A DNA stretch of 6,445 nucleotides, from positions 1-6,445 of the forward strand of contig CAKPAV010000101.1 in assembly GCA_934133115.1 (NCBI GenBank), read 5' to 3'. A model generated the notes under the pieces. That model searched no databases and was not told the origin of the DNA. It saw only the letters and a program-made list of their open reading frames with translations. Below are positions 1 to 6,412 of this stretch, piece by piece; the stretch's first letter is position 1, and every line of letters begins with the position of its first letter. A program made the position numbers and the translations under genes. This DNA is from an uncultured Bacilli bacterium (GTDB taxonomy: Bacteria; Bacillota_I; Bacilli_A; RFN20; CAG-826).

Positions 1-2
1 GT

Positions 3-480
3 ATTGCTGTTGCAAAAAGCGGTGGACAATCAATGGAATCTGCACTTAATGAAGGTGCACACTTTCATGGTGCAGTTAAATATGGAGCAGTAAAAGGTAC
101 AATCTCAGGTATTATTACAGCAGCAACCGTTGGAATTGGTGGCTCTGTCTTATCAGGTGGGGAAGGCTTTGTATCAAAAGGCGCACAAAAAATAGGTGAA
201 GCGGTAGGAAAAGTTTTTTCAAATAGTGCAACAGCAGAAGTTATTGCTGGAAAAACAGCTGAAATATTTATGCGTGCTGGAATTGATGCTGGAAGTGCTG
301 GTGCGCAATCATTATTAGATCCAGTATTAAAACAAATTACATATGATAGTGATGCTATTCAAAAAGCTTATGGCTCTGATGAAGCAATTCAAAATACACT
401 TGCTAATGTTGGAAATGTTATGATACAAGCAGGCGTGACTAGTGCTATTTTAAGTACAGGTAAAGAAATTGTAAATGGCG
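3..480 (+). other. Ala/Gly-rich helical segment of the giant protein
   Basis: The translation is rich in Gly, Ala, Ser and Val with small-residue repeats (GAVKYGAVKGTISGI, then TVGIGGSVLSGG), followed by amphipathic helices and the motif LLDPVLKQITYD at about residues 95-106. Segments of this kind (a flexible Gly-rich stretch, then a helix ending in 'hxxPhhpxhxYD') are, from memory, common in giant Bacillota phage proteins between an upstream head or effector module and the downstream effector domains. No enzyme motif is visible. The role is probably structural or linking. Confidence 0.5.
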
Positions 481-3400
481 CAAAATCTGGTTCCTTTGAT
501 AAATATAAAGAAAACTATTTTGTAAACAAAGAAACACGCAGCGATCAATTAAAAGCACAAGCATATAAAAAAGAATATGATAAACTTTGCAAAGAATATT
601 ATGAAGAAGCAGGTTTATCTAGTGGTAAATTATTATCAAAAGATGAATTTGTGGATTTATCCATGAAATTTAGCGATAAAATAGAAAAACTTGGTACAAA
701 ATATAATATTTCTGAAGTTTTAAAAAGAGTATCTACAAACAAATCATATGATGGCACAGCTGCTAGCAAATACGCTGATGCTATTCAAAGTTCTAAGCAA
801 GAAGTTGTTTCAACATTAAGCCCACGTGCTATCTCTCATACATTGCCTAAAGCTATTGCATATGAGTATATTAAAAAATCAGGTTGGAAACCATCCTCTA
901 ATGAAGAAACAAGTGGAAATACAACATTCTCTTCTGATGATGGGTATTTAAAATTAACTTATAACAATGAAGATGGATCTAGTGTTATTACGACACCAAA
1001 TAACCCAAATTCTCCAATTGCTTTAATTGAAAACAAAAATCATTCTCTTTCATTGTCAATTTCGTCACCAAATCAAGCTGTCGCAATGATAAGTACACTA
1101 CAAAAAGGATATACTGATAATTTACCTTCTACTTTTGTGTACAAAGATAAGACATATCCTTTAACTACATCTACTTTAAAATCAGTAGTTGCAAAAGAAG
1201 AAAATAAAGATAATTCATTATTTGGATTAAAAGATGGAGAAACAGCTTTAAAATATTTAGAGAATAATTATTCTGAAAAAGAATTGCAACAATTGAATAA
1301 TTCACAATCACGAATCATTACAAGTGGTGAAGAATTAAAAAGCTATATTTATCAAGTATACAATGATTATGAAAATGCTAAAAACAAAGCTATTATTGGA
1401 AGGATAACTAAATCAACTATATCACATTTAAAAAACGATACTGGTATAGATTTTAGTGGCTTTTCACTTGCATATAATAAGTCATATTTAAAACACATTG
1501 AAAAGAAACATATTTTAAGCAAAGATGAATCACTTCCATTATCCTACAATGATTTATTTAAATTTCCATATATAATGGAAAACTATGATACAGCAACTAT
1601 TGCTGATAATGGTAAACTATTAGTCACCAAATGGATTGGCAATCAATATCAGATGGTTGCAGAATATTCTATGAAGTCTAAAAACTTAGTATTAAATTCT
1701 CTTTATAAAATAAAAAAAGAGAGGAATAAATCTCTCCCAACCTCTCATGATTCTAATGAATCCTTACCAAGTGCTACGTCCGAAACGCCATCTGGGGTAT
1801 CTTCTTCCTCTAATAATAATATATCACAAATTCAAGAAAATGATACATCAAAATCAAAAAAAAGTACGCCGATAGTTGAAAATAGTTCAACTTCATCCTA
1901 TAATAAAGAAAAAGGAGGAGATTTCGATGACTTTAGAAGAATACAAGAAGAAAGTAGAAGAACATCTAGTGAAGAAGTGCAACTTTACCACTCAAAGGGC
2001 AAAGAAATTGATAGCTCTTTACGAAGAAGACTTTCCACAATTTTTAAAAGACAATTGGAGTCCCTTAACTACGGCATCAGCGATGATAGCAGGATATTAA
2101 AAAATACAGGCGAATTTAGAATAATTAAAAATATTGATGGAGCGTTGTTCCATGATATTTTTGAAATTGTCCATAATTATTTGCCAAATGGCGAATTAGT
2201 TGATTTACATGATAATTATAATGATTGTACATGTTACTTAAGCGATGATGGCTTAAGTGGTTTTGCTATAACTAAAAATGGAGATTTAATTAGTGTTTTT
2301 AATTTGAATGACAAACGAGGATGGTTAAGATCTATTGCAAATGAAATCAAATCTAAAGCTAAAACATTAGACTGCTACATTTCTCCTATTCAAAATTTAC
2401 AAGAAATGTATGAATCTAAATTTGGTTTTAAAACAGCATCGATAATGGATTATAATATGGATTTCGACCATGACAACATTGCAGCTAATCATGATAATCC
2501 GCAAGTTGCTTTTATGGTTAATACTGATGAAAATGTAATTACCAAACATTTCAATAAAGATCAATATGATGAAGCACAATCATATCAACTTTCTTATGCA
2601 AAAAAAGATAGTTCTAAATCAACCATTGATGTTGTACCAGAAGGTCATAAACCAAGTTTAGTAAAAGATAGTGCAAATTTACGTAAAGAAAAAGTATATT
2701 CTTTAAAAACAACAGAAGAAATTATAAAAAACGTGCTAACTAATATTCGCAAAAAATTTCCTGATGGTTTAAAAATAAAGCTTTCATCTTCTCAAAATTC
2801 AATAATTCGTAAAACTTTTGAAGAAATAAATCTTTCTAGTGATGTTGATAATGTAATTAGTAATTTAATGGAGACTATTTTAAATGCAAATGTTGAAATA
2901 GGCGATGACGACAATATTGTTGCATATAAGCTTTCTGATATTGCAAGCGATGAGATTAGAAGTGACTTAAAAAAAGCGATTAGCGGTCTCATTGAACACA
3001 AAGGAAATCAAAGCACTATAGCTAAATTAACCGACAAATATTTAACTACTATAGATAGACTTTGTGATAAAATATCTGAATTGAGATCTAGAACTGAGTA
3101 TTTAATTGATTCTATCAAAAAAATTGATTCTATTAAGAAAAAAGTTGAAAATTCAAAAAGTATGACCGCCACTGGTGATATGGTAGTTCAAGATATTGCA
3201 ATGATTAAAAATTTAATTAAAGGAATACATTTATCAAAAACTAAAAAAGGTATTTCTCCTCTTTCTGTTACACATTTTGTGGAAAATTTAAAATCGTATA
3301 CACCTGATATGTTTGATGATAGTCTTTTAGGTTTTAATAGTGATTTTAAAGCTATTGCAGATTATTTTGAAGATAAATTCGTTGATGGACAGTTTCCTAA

Positions 3401-6293
3401 TAGAGAACTTACTATAGAAGAAACAAGAATGTTTAACAAAGGATTAACATTCATAAATGCAATGGCAAGAGAATTATCTTCTGAAAAGACAAAACAAATG
3501 GTAGAAATGATAAAAACCGTTCATAAACAAACAACATTCATTCAAAAAAATATTGGTCCAACTAAATATGGATTTATTGAAGGCATTGCTGATACAGCTA
3601 TTGGCGCTCCATCATATTTTTCAGGTATACTTGGACAAGACCATGAATTCACTAAACTAATAACCACTGAATATATGACTGCCTATAACAATAAAATAGG
3701 TGTCTATACAAGTTTTTTGGACCTAGTCTATAAAAAAATTGCAAAGCAAGTTGGAGTTGATATAAATAAACTTAGAAGAAATCTTGGCAAAAAAATTTCT
3801 TTTAAAGGCCAAAAAATATCTTTAGAAAATGCATTGGACATGTATTGCACACTAAAAGCAAATGAAGAAGCTTTTGATGTTGGATTTGAAATTTATAATA
3901 AAAAAACAAAATCAAATTTAACAATTAAAATTTCTAAAGATGAATTTGATGATTTCTCTAGTTTGATTCCAGAAAAGGTAAAACAATATGCGGATGAAAT
4001 TTCTAAAGCAGCGTATAATGGTGAATTTAAAGAATATTTATCAAAAAAATACGAGCAATTCACAGGTGTTCCACTCGAATTAACATCTAATTATTATCCA
4101 CAATCTAGGGGAAAGTTAAACAATAGTGGTTTAGAGAGTTTAAATGCAAATGATAGAGGATTTTTGACAACATCTAATACAAGCATTATTAAGAAAAGAA
4201 CAGGTAGCAAATCCCCATTTAAAGTTACTGGATTTTTATCTCGCTTAAATGGATATATTAGCAAAGTTTCTTACTATGGTGAATTTACTGAATACATCGA
4301 TAAATATAGAATATTCTTAAATAAAAAAATTGATGGTGTAAGTATAAATAATATATTTGATGAAATTATTCCAAATTGGAATACTGGTAAAGCGCCATGG
4401 TCGAAATATTTATCTCAAATTATTCTTGAAAAGCCAAATGGTAATGTTGATGGTTTCTTTAATAGTTTATTTTCAAAAGGAGCAAGCGCTGTACTTGGTG
4501 CTAATATTTCATCAGCTTTAAAACAATTTGGATCGGAATTTACAATGGCTATGTATAGTGGTTTAGGTGACTGGTCTAAGACATTGTTTAGAGGCCTTAC
4601 TAATTTGACTAAGTGGAATGAAATATCAAAAATTTTACAAGAACAACAACCATATTTTTCAGAAAGATGGGGATCGGCTGAAGTGATTCGCTCTAAATCA
4701 GGCGCTTCTGAAGTTCCTGACTGGATTAAGAAATTTGGTATTCTCATGGAAATAAATGATAAATCGATTATTATTTCACATGGTTGGGCTCTCGCTCAAT
4801 ATTTAGCTAAGAAAAATGGATTTGGAGATTATTGGTCTGAAGGAAACAATAAAGAAGCAGCAAGAATTCTTACCGATATTGTTTTGACAACCCAATCTAA
4901 CAGCCAACCAATGTATACTTCAAGATTAAGAAGTGGTTATCTTGGCTCATTGGCTAAAAATATATTTGGTATTTTTGGCTCTGATAATCAAATTAAAACA
5001 GAGCAATTTAAAAAAGCATTCTACCAAGGCAAGTATGCAAAGAAAAGAATGGACTCTTATGAAAAAGCTATGAATGATGATAGTGCATCAGAAGAAGATA
5101 GAGAATTCTATAAAAGTGAATATACAAAAGCTAAGAAAGATTTCTCAAGATGTAAGAAAGCGTTAGCTGACATTATTCCTGTTCTTTTAATGGGCGGTAT
5201 AGCAACAACTATTATCAGTGAGATTGTTGCTCGATTAAAAGGTAGAAAAGAATGGAACGAATTTGATTCAGGAGAATTCGCTAAAGATATGCTACTAGAG
5301 TCTTTTGTTAACTGGATGCCATATGTTGGAACAATTTCTAATGCAATAGAAAATAATTCTGATGTATCAATGTTTACTCTTGATCAAGTAAATGAAATCA
5401 TATCAACATCTACAGATTTGATTGATGCAGCTAAATCTGGAGATACTGTTAAAGTCCGAAAAGCAGCAATTAAAATAGCAATGTATTTATCTCAACTAAC
5501 AGGTTTTCCAACAAAAAATCTTTATGATTTAATAATTGGTTCGATTTACCAATTTGATAAAGACACAGCCACATATATTAGATCGTGGACAAATGGTTAT
5601 TCTTCATCTTACATCAAGTCTCAATATAAAGATGCTTTGAATAATAATCTTACTGGAAAAGCAAAAGCAAACTTAAAAGTTTGGTCATCGATGTATAGCA
5701 TAAATTTGACTGACTCAGAAATTAACGAAATAATTTCACTAGGTAAGAATGGATGCGATGTTTCACCAAGAACATTAGCAACGAGTTACAATGATGAAAA
5801 TGGAATCGAAATTGAAATGACACATTCTCAAAGCAAAATGTTTAACGAATATTATTCGAAAGCATCAAATGAAGTTAAGGAATTATTAAGTAATTCAAAT
5901 TATCAATCCTTAGATGATGAATATAAAGCAAAGTTATTACAAAAAGTTTATAACACTTATTATTACTATGCACAAACTAAAATTTCAGGAGTTCAATCTA
6001 CCAATAAATTGACTCAATTGTTGGCAGCATCTAATGGCAATATCAATGTATCAAAATTGATAATTGGCATTAACGCAATATCTACAATTAAGGCAACCAA
6101 AAATAAAACTAGAAAAGAACTTATTTTAGAAGCATTAAACAAATATAAAAACTATTCTAAGCAAGAGAAACTTTTAATGCTTTATATCTCTGGCCTTAGT
6201 GTAAGTGATAATAACAAACAAGATTTAAAACGATATTTATCACAAAAAGGAATGTCTACAAAAGACATAAAAGAATACTTAAAACTCAACTAA
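3..6293 (+). CDS. Giant phage-type polyvalent protein (PBECR nuclease-like + GNAT-like + large polyvalent protein core), 5'-partial
   Basis: The frame is open from the first complete codon to the TAA at 6291, over 2090 codons without a stop. The ATG at 33 is an internal Met: the frame continues upstream of it (…AVAKSGGQS-M) and no convincing ribosome site precedes it. Numbering from that Met, I see an Ala/Gly-rich N-terminal segment, a PBECR-like domain (about 452-562), a Ser-rich linker (565-630), a GNAT-like domain (693-831), a charged helical region (about 832-1170), a conserved helical core with NYYPQSR (1353-1359) and GANISSALKQ (1489-1498), and a helical C-terminal module (1855-2086). 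Known family behaviour: such phage polyvalent proteins carry effector domains thought to enter the host cell with the DNA. Delivery and the activity of either effector domain are inferred. A hydrophobic stretch at 1714-1733 could touch membrane. It is the last gene before the apparent element boundary, transcribed towards the tRNA. Frame certain; family assignment fairly confident; function inferred. Confidence 0.93.
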   Translation: MAVAKSGGQSMESALNEGAHFHGAVKYGAVKGTISGIITAATVGIGGSVLSGGEGFVSKGAQKIGEAVGKVFSNSATAEVIAGKTAEIFMRAGIDAGSAGAQSLLDPVLKQITYDSDAIQKAYGSDEAIQNTLANVGNVMIQAGVTSAILSTGKEIVNGAKSGSFDKYKENYFVNKETRSDQLKAQAYKKEYDKLCKEYYEEAGLSSGKLLSKDEFVDLSMKFSDKIEKLGTKYNISEVLKRVSTNKSYDGTAASKYADAIQSSKQEVVSTLSPRAISHTLPKAIAYEYIKKSGWKPSSNEETSGNTTFSSDDGYLKLTYNNEDGSSVITTPNNPNSPIALIENKNHSLSLSISSPNQAVAMISTLQKGYTDNLPSTFVYKDKTYPLTTSTLKSVVAKEENKDNSLFGLKDGETALKYLENNYSEKELQQLNNSQSRIITSGEELKSYIYQVYNDYENAKNKAIIGRITKSTISHLKNDTGIDFSGFSLAYNKSYLKHIEKKHILSKDESLPLSYNDLFKFPYIMENYDTATIADNGKLLVTKWIGNQYQMVAEYSMKSKNLVLNSLYKIKKERNKSLPTSHDSNESLPSATSETPSGVSSSSNNNISQIQENDTSKSKKSTPIVENSSTSSYNKEKGGDFDDFRRIQEESRRTSSEEVQLYHSKGKEIDSSLRRRLSTIFKRQLESLNYGISDDSRILKNTGEFRIIKNIDGALFHDIFEIVHNYLPNGELVDLHDNYNDCTCYLSDDGLSGFAITKNGDLISVFNLNDKRGWLRSIANEIKSKAKTLDCYISPIQNLQEMYESKFGFKTASIMDYNMDFDHDNIAANHDNPQVAFMVNTDENVITKHFNKDQYDEAQSYQLSYAKKDSSKSTIDVVPEGHKPSLVKDSANLRKEKVYSLKTTEEIIKNVLTNIRKKFPDGLKIKLSSSQNSIIRKTFEEINLSSDVDNVISNLMETILNANVEIGDDDNIVAYKLSDIASDEIRSDLKKAISGLIEHKGNQSTIAKLTDKYLTTIDRLCDKISELRSRTEYLIDSIKKIDSIKKKVENSKSMTATGDMVVQDIAMIKNLIKGIHLSKTKKGISPLSVTHFVENLKSYTPDMFDDSLLGFNSDFKAIADYFEDKFVDGQFPNRELTIEETRMFNKGLTFINAMARELSSEKTKQMVEMIKTVHKQTTFIQKNIGPTKYGFIEGIADTAIGAPSYFSGILGQDHEFTKLITTEYMTAYNNKIGVYTSFLDLVYKKIAKQVGVDINKLRRNLGKKISFKGQKISLENALDMYCTLKANEEAFDVGFEIYNKKTKSNLTIKISKDEFDDFSSLIPEKVKQYADEISKAAYNGEFKEYLSKKYEQFTGVPLELTSNYYPQSRGKLNNSGLESLNANDRGFLTTSNTSIIKKRTGSKSPFKVTGFLSRLNGYISKVSYYGEFTEYIDKYRIFLNKKIDGVSINNIFDEIIPNWNTGKAPWSKYLSQIILEKPNGNVDGFFNSLFSKGASAVLGANISSALKQFGSEFTMAMYSGLGDWSKTLFRGLTNLTKWNEISKILQEQQPYFSERWGSAEVIRSKSGASEVPDWIKKFGILMEINDKSIIISHGWALAQYLAKKNGFGDYWSEGNNKEAARILTDIVLTTQSNSQPMYTSRLRSGYLGSLAKNIFGIFGSDNQIKTEQFKKAFYQGKYAKKRMDSYEKAMNDDSASEEDREFYKSEYTKAKKDFSRCKKALADIIPVLLMGGIATTIISEIVARLKGRKEWNEFDSGEFAKDMLLESFVNWMPYVGTISNAIENNSDVSMFTLDQVNEIISTSTDLIDAAKSGDTVKVRKAAIKIAMYLSQLTGFPTKNLYDLIIGSIYQFDKDTATYIRSWTNGYSSSYIKSQYKDALNNNLTGKAKANLKVWSSMYSINLTDSEINEIISLGKNGCDVSPRTLATSYNDENGIEIEMTHSQSKMFNEYYSKASNEVKELLSNSNYQSLDDEYKAKLLQKVYNTYYYYAQTKISGVQSTNKLTQLLAASNGNINVSKLIIGINAISTIKATKNKTRKELILEALNKYKNYSKQEKLLMLYISGLSVSDNNKQDLKRYLSQKGMSTKDIKEYLKLN
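480..1385 (+). other. Uncharacterised region of the giant protein (charged helices, then Ser/Thr/Asn-rich section)
   Basis: Residues about 150-285 are Lys/Glu/Tyr-rich and look helical. Residues about 290-390 switch to Ser/Thr/Asn/Asp-rich sequence with alternating hydrophobic residues (YLKLTYNNEDGSSVITT, SLSLSISS), suggesting a small beta-rich domain or exposed insertion. Residues about 395-450 are helical again and lead into the PBECR-like domain. I recognise no family or catalytic motif here. Confidence 0.4.
1386..1718 (+). other. PBECR-like (phage Barnase-EndoU-colicin-RelE type) nuclease-fold domain
   Basis: Residues about 452-562. The domain opens with a helix GRITKSTISHLKNDTGID, then a strand and the helix YLKHIEKKHI. 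The latter gives His488 and His493 in an H-x4-H arrangement typical of this domain class. The remainder follows the class pattern: 'LSYNDLFKFPYIMENYDT' (a 'DhxxhPxhhxNhD' block), then TKWIGNQYQMVAEYS and KNLVLNSLYK as the closing strands. The class was described in phage polyvalent proteins and MuF-type proteins as a probable RNase toxin or effector fold. Nuclease activity is inferred, and I cannot assign the exact subfamily. A Ser/Thr-rich tail with SETPS follows directly, as I recall is common after this domain. Confidence 0.68.
1725..1925 (+). other. Low-complexity Ser/Asn/Thr/Lys linker between the two effector-like domains
   Basis: Residues about 565-631 are dominated by Ser, Asn, Thr, Glu and Lys (for example SGVSSSSNNNISQ) with almost no large hydrophobics. 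It is a disordered hinge separating the PBECR-like from the GNAT-like domain. It contains an A8 run at 1856-1863, and its last bases contain the ribosome binding site of the nested small gene. Confidence 0.7.
1911..1920 (+). promoter_or_regulatory. Strong ribosome binding site for the nested small ORF
   Basis: The sequence AAAGGAGGAG closely matches the anti-Shine-Dalgarno complement. Its GGAGG core (1914-1918) ends 8 bases before the ATG at 1927, an ideal spacing. It lies inside the giant coding region, where it encodes Lys-Gly-Gly in the long frame. It is the main reason for preferring the ATG at 1927 over the TTG at 1876 as start of the nested frame. Confidence 0.65.
1927..2100 (+). CDS. 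Nested 57-residue helical protein of unknown function, in the +1 frame inside the giant gene
   Basis: An ATG at 1927 follows a textbook Shine-Dalgarno site and the frame ends at TAA 2098-2100. The frame could extend back to a TTG at 1876, giving 74 residues, but that start has no ribosome site. The product begins MTLEEYKKKVEEHLVKK, continues with a second helix (RAKKLIALYEEDFPQFL) and ends DNWSPLTTASAMIAGY. It has Lys/Glu-rich amphipathic helices, a Trp-Ser-Pro turn and a Gly-Tyr terminus, with no signal peptide, membrane segment or catalytic motif. It resembles the small stand-alone hypothetical proteins of Bacillota phages, but I cannot name a family. It overlaps the giant gene completely, between its PBECR and GNAT regions. 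By hand count it is about 35% GC with 36% GC at third positions. It could be a chance frame, a de novo overprinted gene, or a formerly separate gene engulfed by the giant one. Function unknown. Confidence 0.55.
   Translation: MTLEEYKKKVEEHLVKKCNFTTQRAKKLIALYEEDFPQFLKDNWSPLTTASAMIAGY
2109..2525 (+). other. GNAT-like acetyltransferase-fold domain of the giant protein
   Basis: Residues about 693-831. The order of elements fits the GNAT fold: strand GLSGFAITKNGDLISVFNLN (740-759), a loop and helix NDKRGWLRSIANEI at the usual acetyl-CoA pyrophosphate-binding position, strand TLDCYIS (778-784), then helix LQEMYESKFGFKTAS (789-803). The last matches the 'LYxxxGF' signature that ends many GNAT domains. 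The C-terminal block DYNMDFDHDNI…NPQVAFMV provides the final strand, as in acetyltransferase-like domains of phage polyvalent proteins. Upstream residues 634-690 form a charged, Arg-rich helical lead-in that overlaps the nested small gene. The acetylation substrate is unknown, and the fold call rests on pattern only. Confidence 0.62.
2526..3540 (+). other. Charged helical / possible coiled-coil region of the giant protein
   Basis: Residues about 832-1170 are dominated by Lys, Glu, Asp, Ser and Ile with long predicted helices, for example LTDKYLTTIDRLCDKISELR (about 1000-1019) followed by an IDSIKK repeat. The segment DMFDDSLLGFNSDFKAIADY (about 1092-1111) and the following helices lead into the conserved core. 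No catalytic motif is seen. It probably acts as spacer or structural scaffold. Confidence 0.5.
3105..3140 (+). repeat. 18-bp tandem duplication within the coding region (IDSIKK twice)
   Basis: Two adjacent 18-base units, 3105-3122 and 3123-3140, differ at two third-codon positions and encode Ile-Asp-Ser-Ile-Lys-Lys twice (residues 1025-1036). The unit is in frame and extends a helical stretch by six residues. It looks like a small slippage duplication that has since accumulated synonymous changes. Confidence 0.7.
3540..5370 (+). other. Conserved helical core of phage large polyvalent proteins (LPD-type)
   Basis: Residues about 1170-1780. Landmarks I associate with this module, in order: GAPSYF (1191-1196), a long helical part with LVYKKIAKQVGVDINKLRR, the turn NYYPQSR (1353-1359) and RTGSKSPF. 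These are followed by FFNSLFSKGASAVLGANISS (1475-1494) and ALKQFGSEF (1495-1503), corresponding to the recurrent 'GAVLxLNPxxALKQxxS' block. The module closes with an Ile/Leu/Gly-rich helix IIPVLLMGGIATTIISEIVA (1714-1733) and FVNWMPYVGTISNAI (1758-1772). This arrangement recurs in giant virion-associated proteins of Bacillota phages and in large polyvalent protein-associated domains (LPD38 is my best guess). No enzymatic residues are evident. A structural or ejection role is inferred. Confidence 0.6.
5595..6293 (+). other. Helical C-terminal module of the giant protein
   Basis: Residues about 1855-2086. It contains SPRTLATSYNDENGIEIEMT (1911-1930), a helix-turn-helix-rich stretch (YQSLDDEYKAKLLQKVYNTY), and a final repeat-like helical part ending TRKELILEALNKY…SKQEKLLMLYISGL. 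I recall similar C-terminal ends ('…KxxxVxxAIxxxxLTxxQKxxLY…') on giant gut-phage proteins. The protein finishes normally at KEYLKLN, so the 3' end is intact. Function unknown. Confidence 0.5.
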
Positions 6294-6338
6294 AAAGAAT
6301 TGAACCATTTGTGACATTTTAGAGGTGCTTAAAAATTT

Positions 6339-6371
6339 TTCCCTTGCATTTTCCCTTACAATTCCCTTACA
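6339..6371. repeat. Three direct repeats of TTCCCTTRCA, possible integrase arm-type sites
   Basis: Copies lie at 6339-6348 (TTCCCTTGCA), 6351-6360 and 6362-6371 (both TTCCCTTACA), with start-to-start spacing of 12 and 11 bases. On the other strand they read TGTAAGGGAA. One helical turn of spacing and a position about 40 bases from a tRNA 3' end are what one expects of arm-type binding sites for a tyrosine integrase near an attachment site. The repeats are directly visible. Their role is inferred, as no integrase gene is in the window. Confidence 0.6.
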
Positions 6372-6377
6372 AGCAAC

Positions 6378-6401
6378 AAAAAAGTACGATAGAATCGGAC
6401 T
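6378..6401 (-). terminator. Weak intrinsic terminator candidate for the minus-strand tRNA unit
   Basis: On the - strand AGTCCGAT, a TCT loop, and ATCGTACT form an 8-bp stem with one mismatch, ending in a run of six T (complement of the A run at 6378-6383). It begins 11 bases beyond the CCA end of the tRNA-like sequence, where a tRNA terminator would be expected. The stem is short and imperfect, so termination strength is doubtful. It might instead be an inverted repeat belonging to the attachment region. Confidence 0.42.
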
Positions 6402-6412
6402 AAAATAACGAA

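Larger units (their letters stand above)
6294..6412. other. Non-coding region between the giant gene and the tRNA-like end
   Basis: About 120 bases with no usable reading frame on either strand. It holds a perfect AAAAATTTTT palindrome (6331-6340), three short direct repeats (6339-6371), and an imperfect hairpin (6383-6401). No convincing rho-independent terminator follows the giant gene on the + strand. The content suits the terminal region of an integrated element rather than a promoter region. Confidence 0.55.

Noticed and set aside
33..35. ATG at 33 as the start of the giant gene
   Set aside because: The frame is open to the window edge, no good ribosome site precedes it, and the Ala/Gly-rich sequence continues seamlessly upstream. 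The gene is 5'-partial here.
1876..1926. TTG at 1876 as the start of the nested frame (74 residues)
   Set aside because: No Shine-Dalgarno precedes it, while the ATG at 1927 has a near-perfect one. The extra 17 residues merely read through the linker and the ribosome site.
2397..3001. Minus-strand open frames of 60 and 69 codons at 2397-2579 and 2792-3001
   Set aside because: They are antisense to well-supported coding sequence, lack ribosome sites I can see, and give low-complexity Ile/Ser-rich translations. They are shadows of the giant frame.
4415..4747. Minus-strand open frame of 110 codons
   Set aside because: It lies opposite the most conserved block of the giant protein. Its translation shows no recognisable motif, and an antisense frame of this length is expected over such a long gene.
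5172..5231. Hydrophobic segment IIPVLLMGGIATTIISEIVA as a definite transmembrane helix
   Set aside because: It is only moderately hydrophobic, contains an internal Glu, and sits in a conserved helical core. It could be buried in a soluble or virion-bound protein, so it is mentioned only as a possibility.
3..6293. Recoded genetic code (TGA as Trp), considered because of the AT-richness and gene length
   Set aside because: Trp is written TGG throughout and no in-frame TGA occurs, so the standard bacterial code suffices.
6383..6401. Plus-strand terminator for the giant gene
   Set aside because: The hairpin is followed by AAAATAACG on the + strand with no T run. The oligo-U tail exists only when it is read on the - strand.
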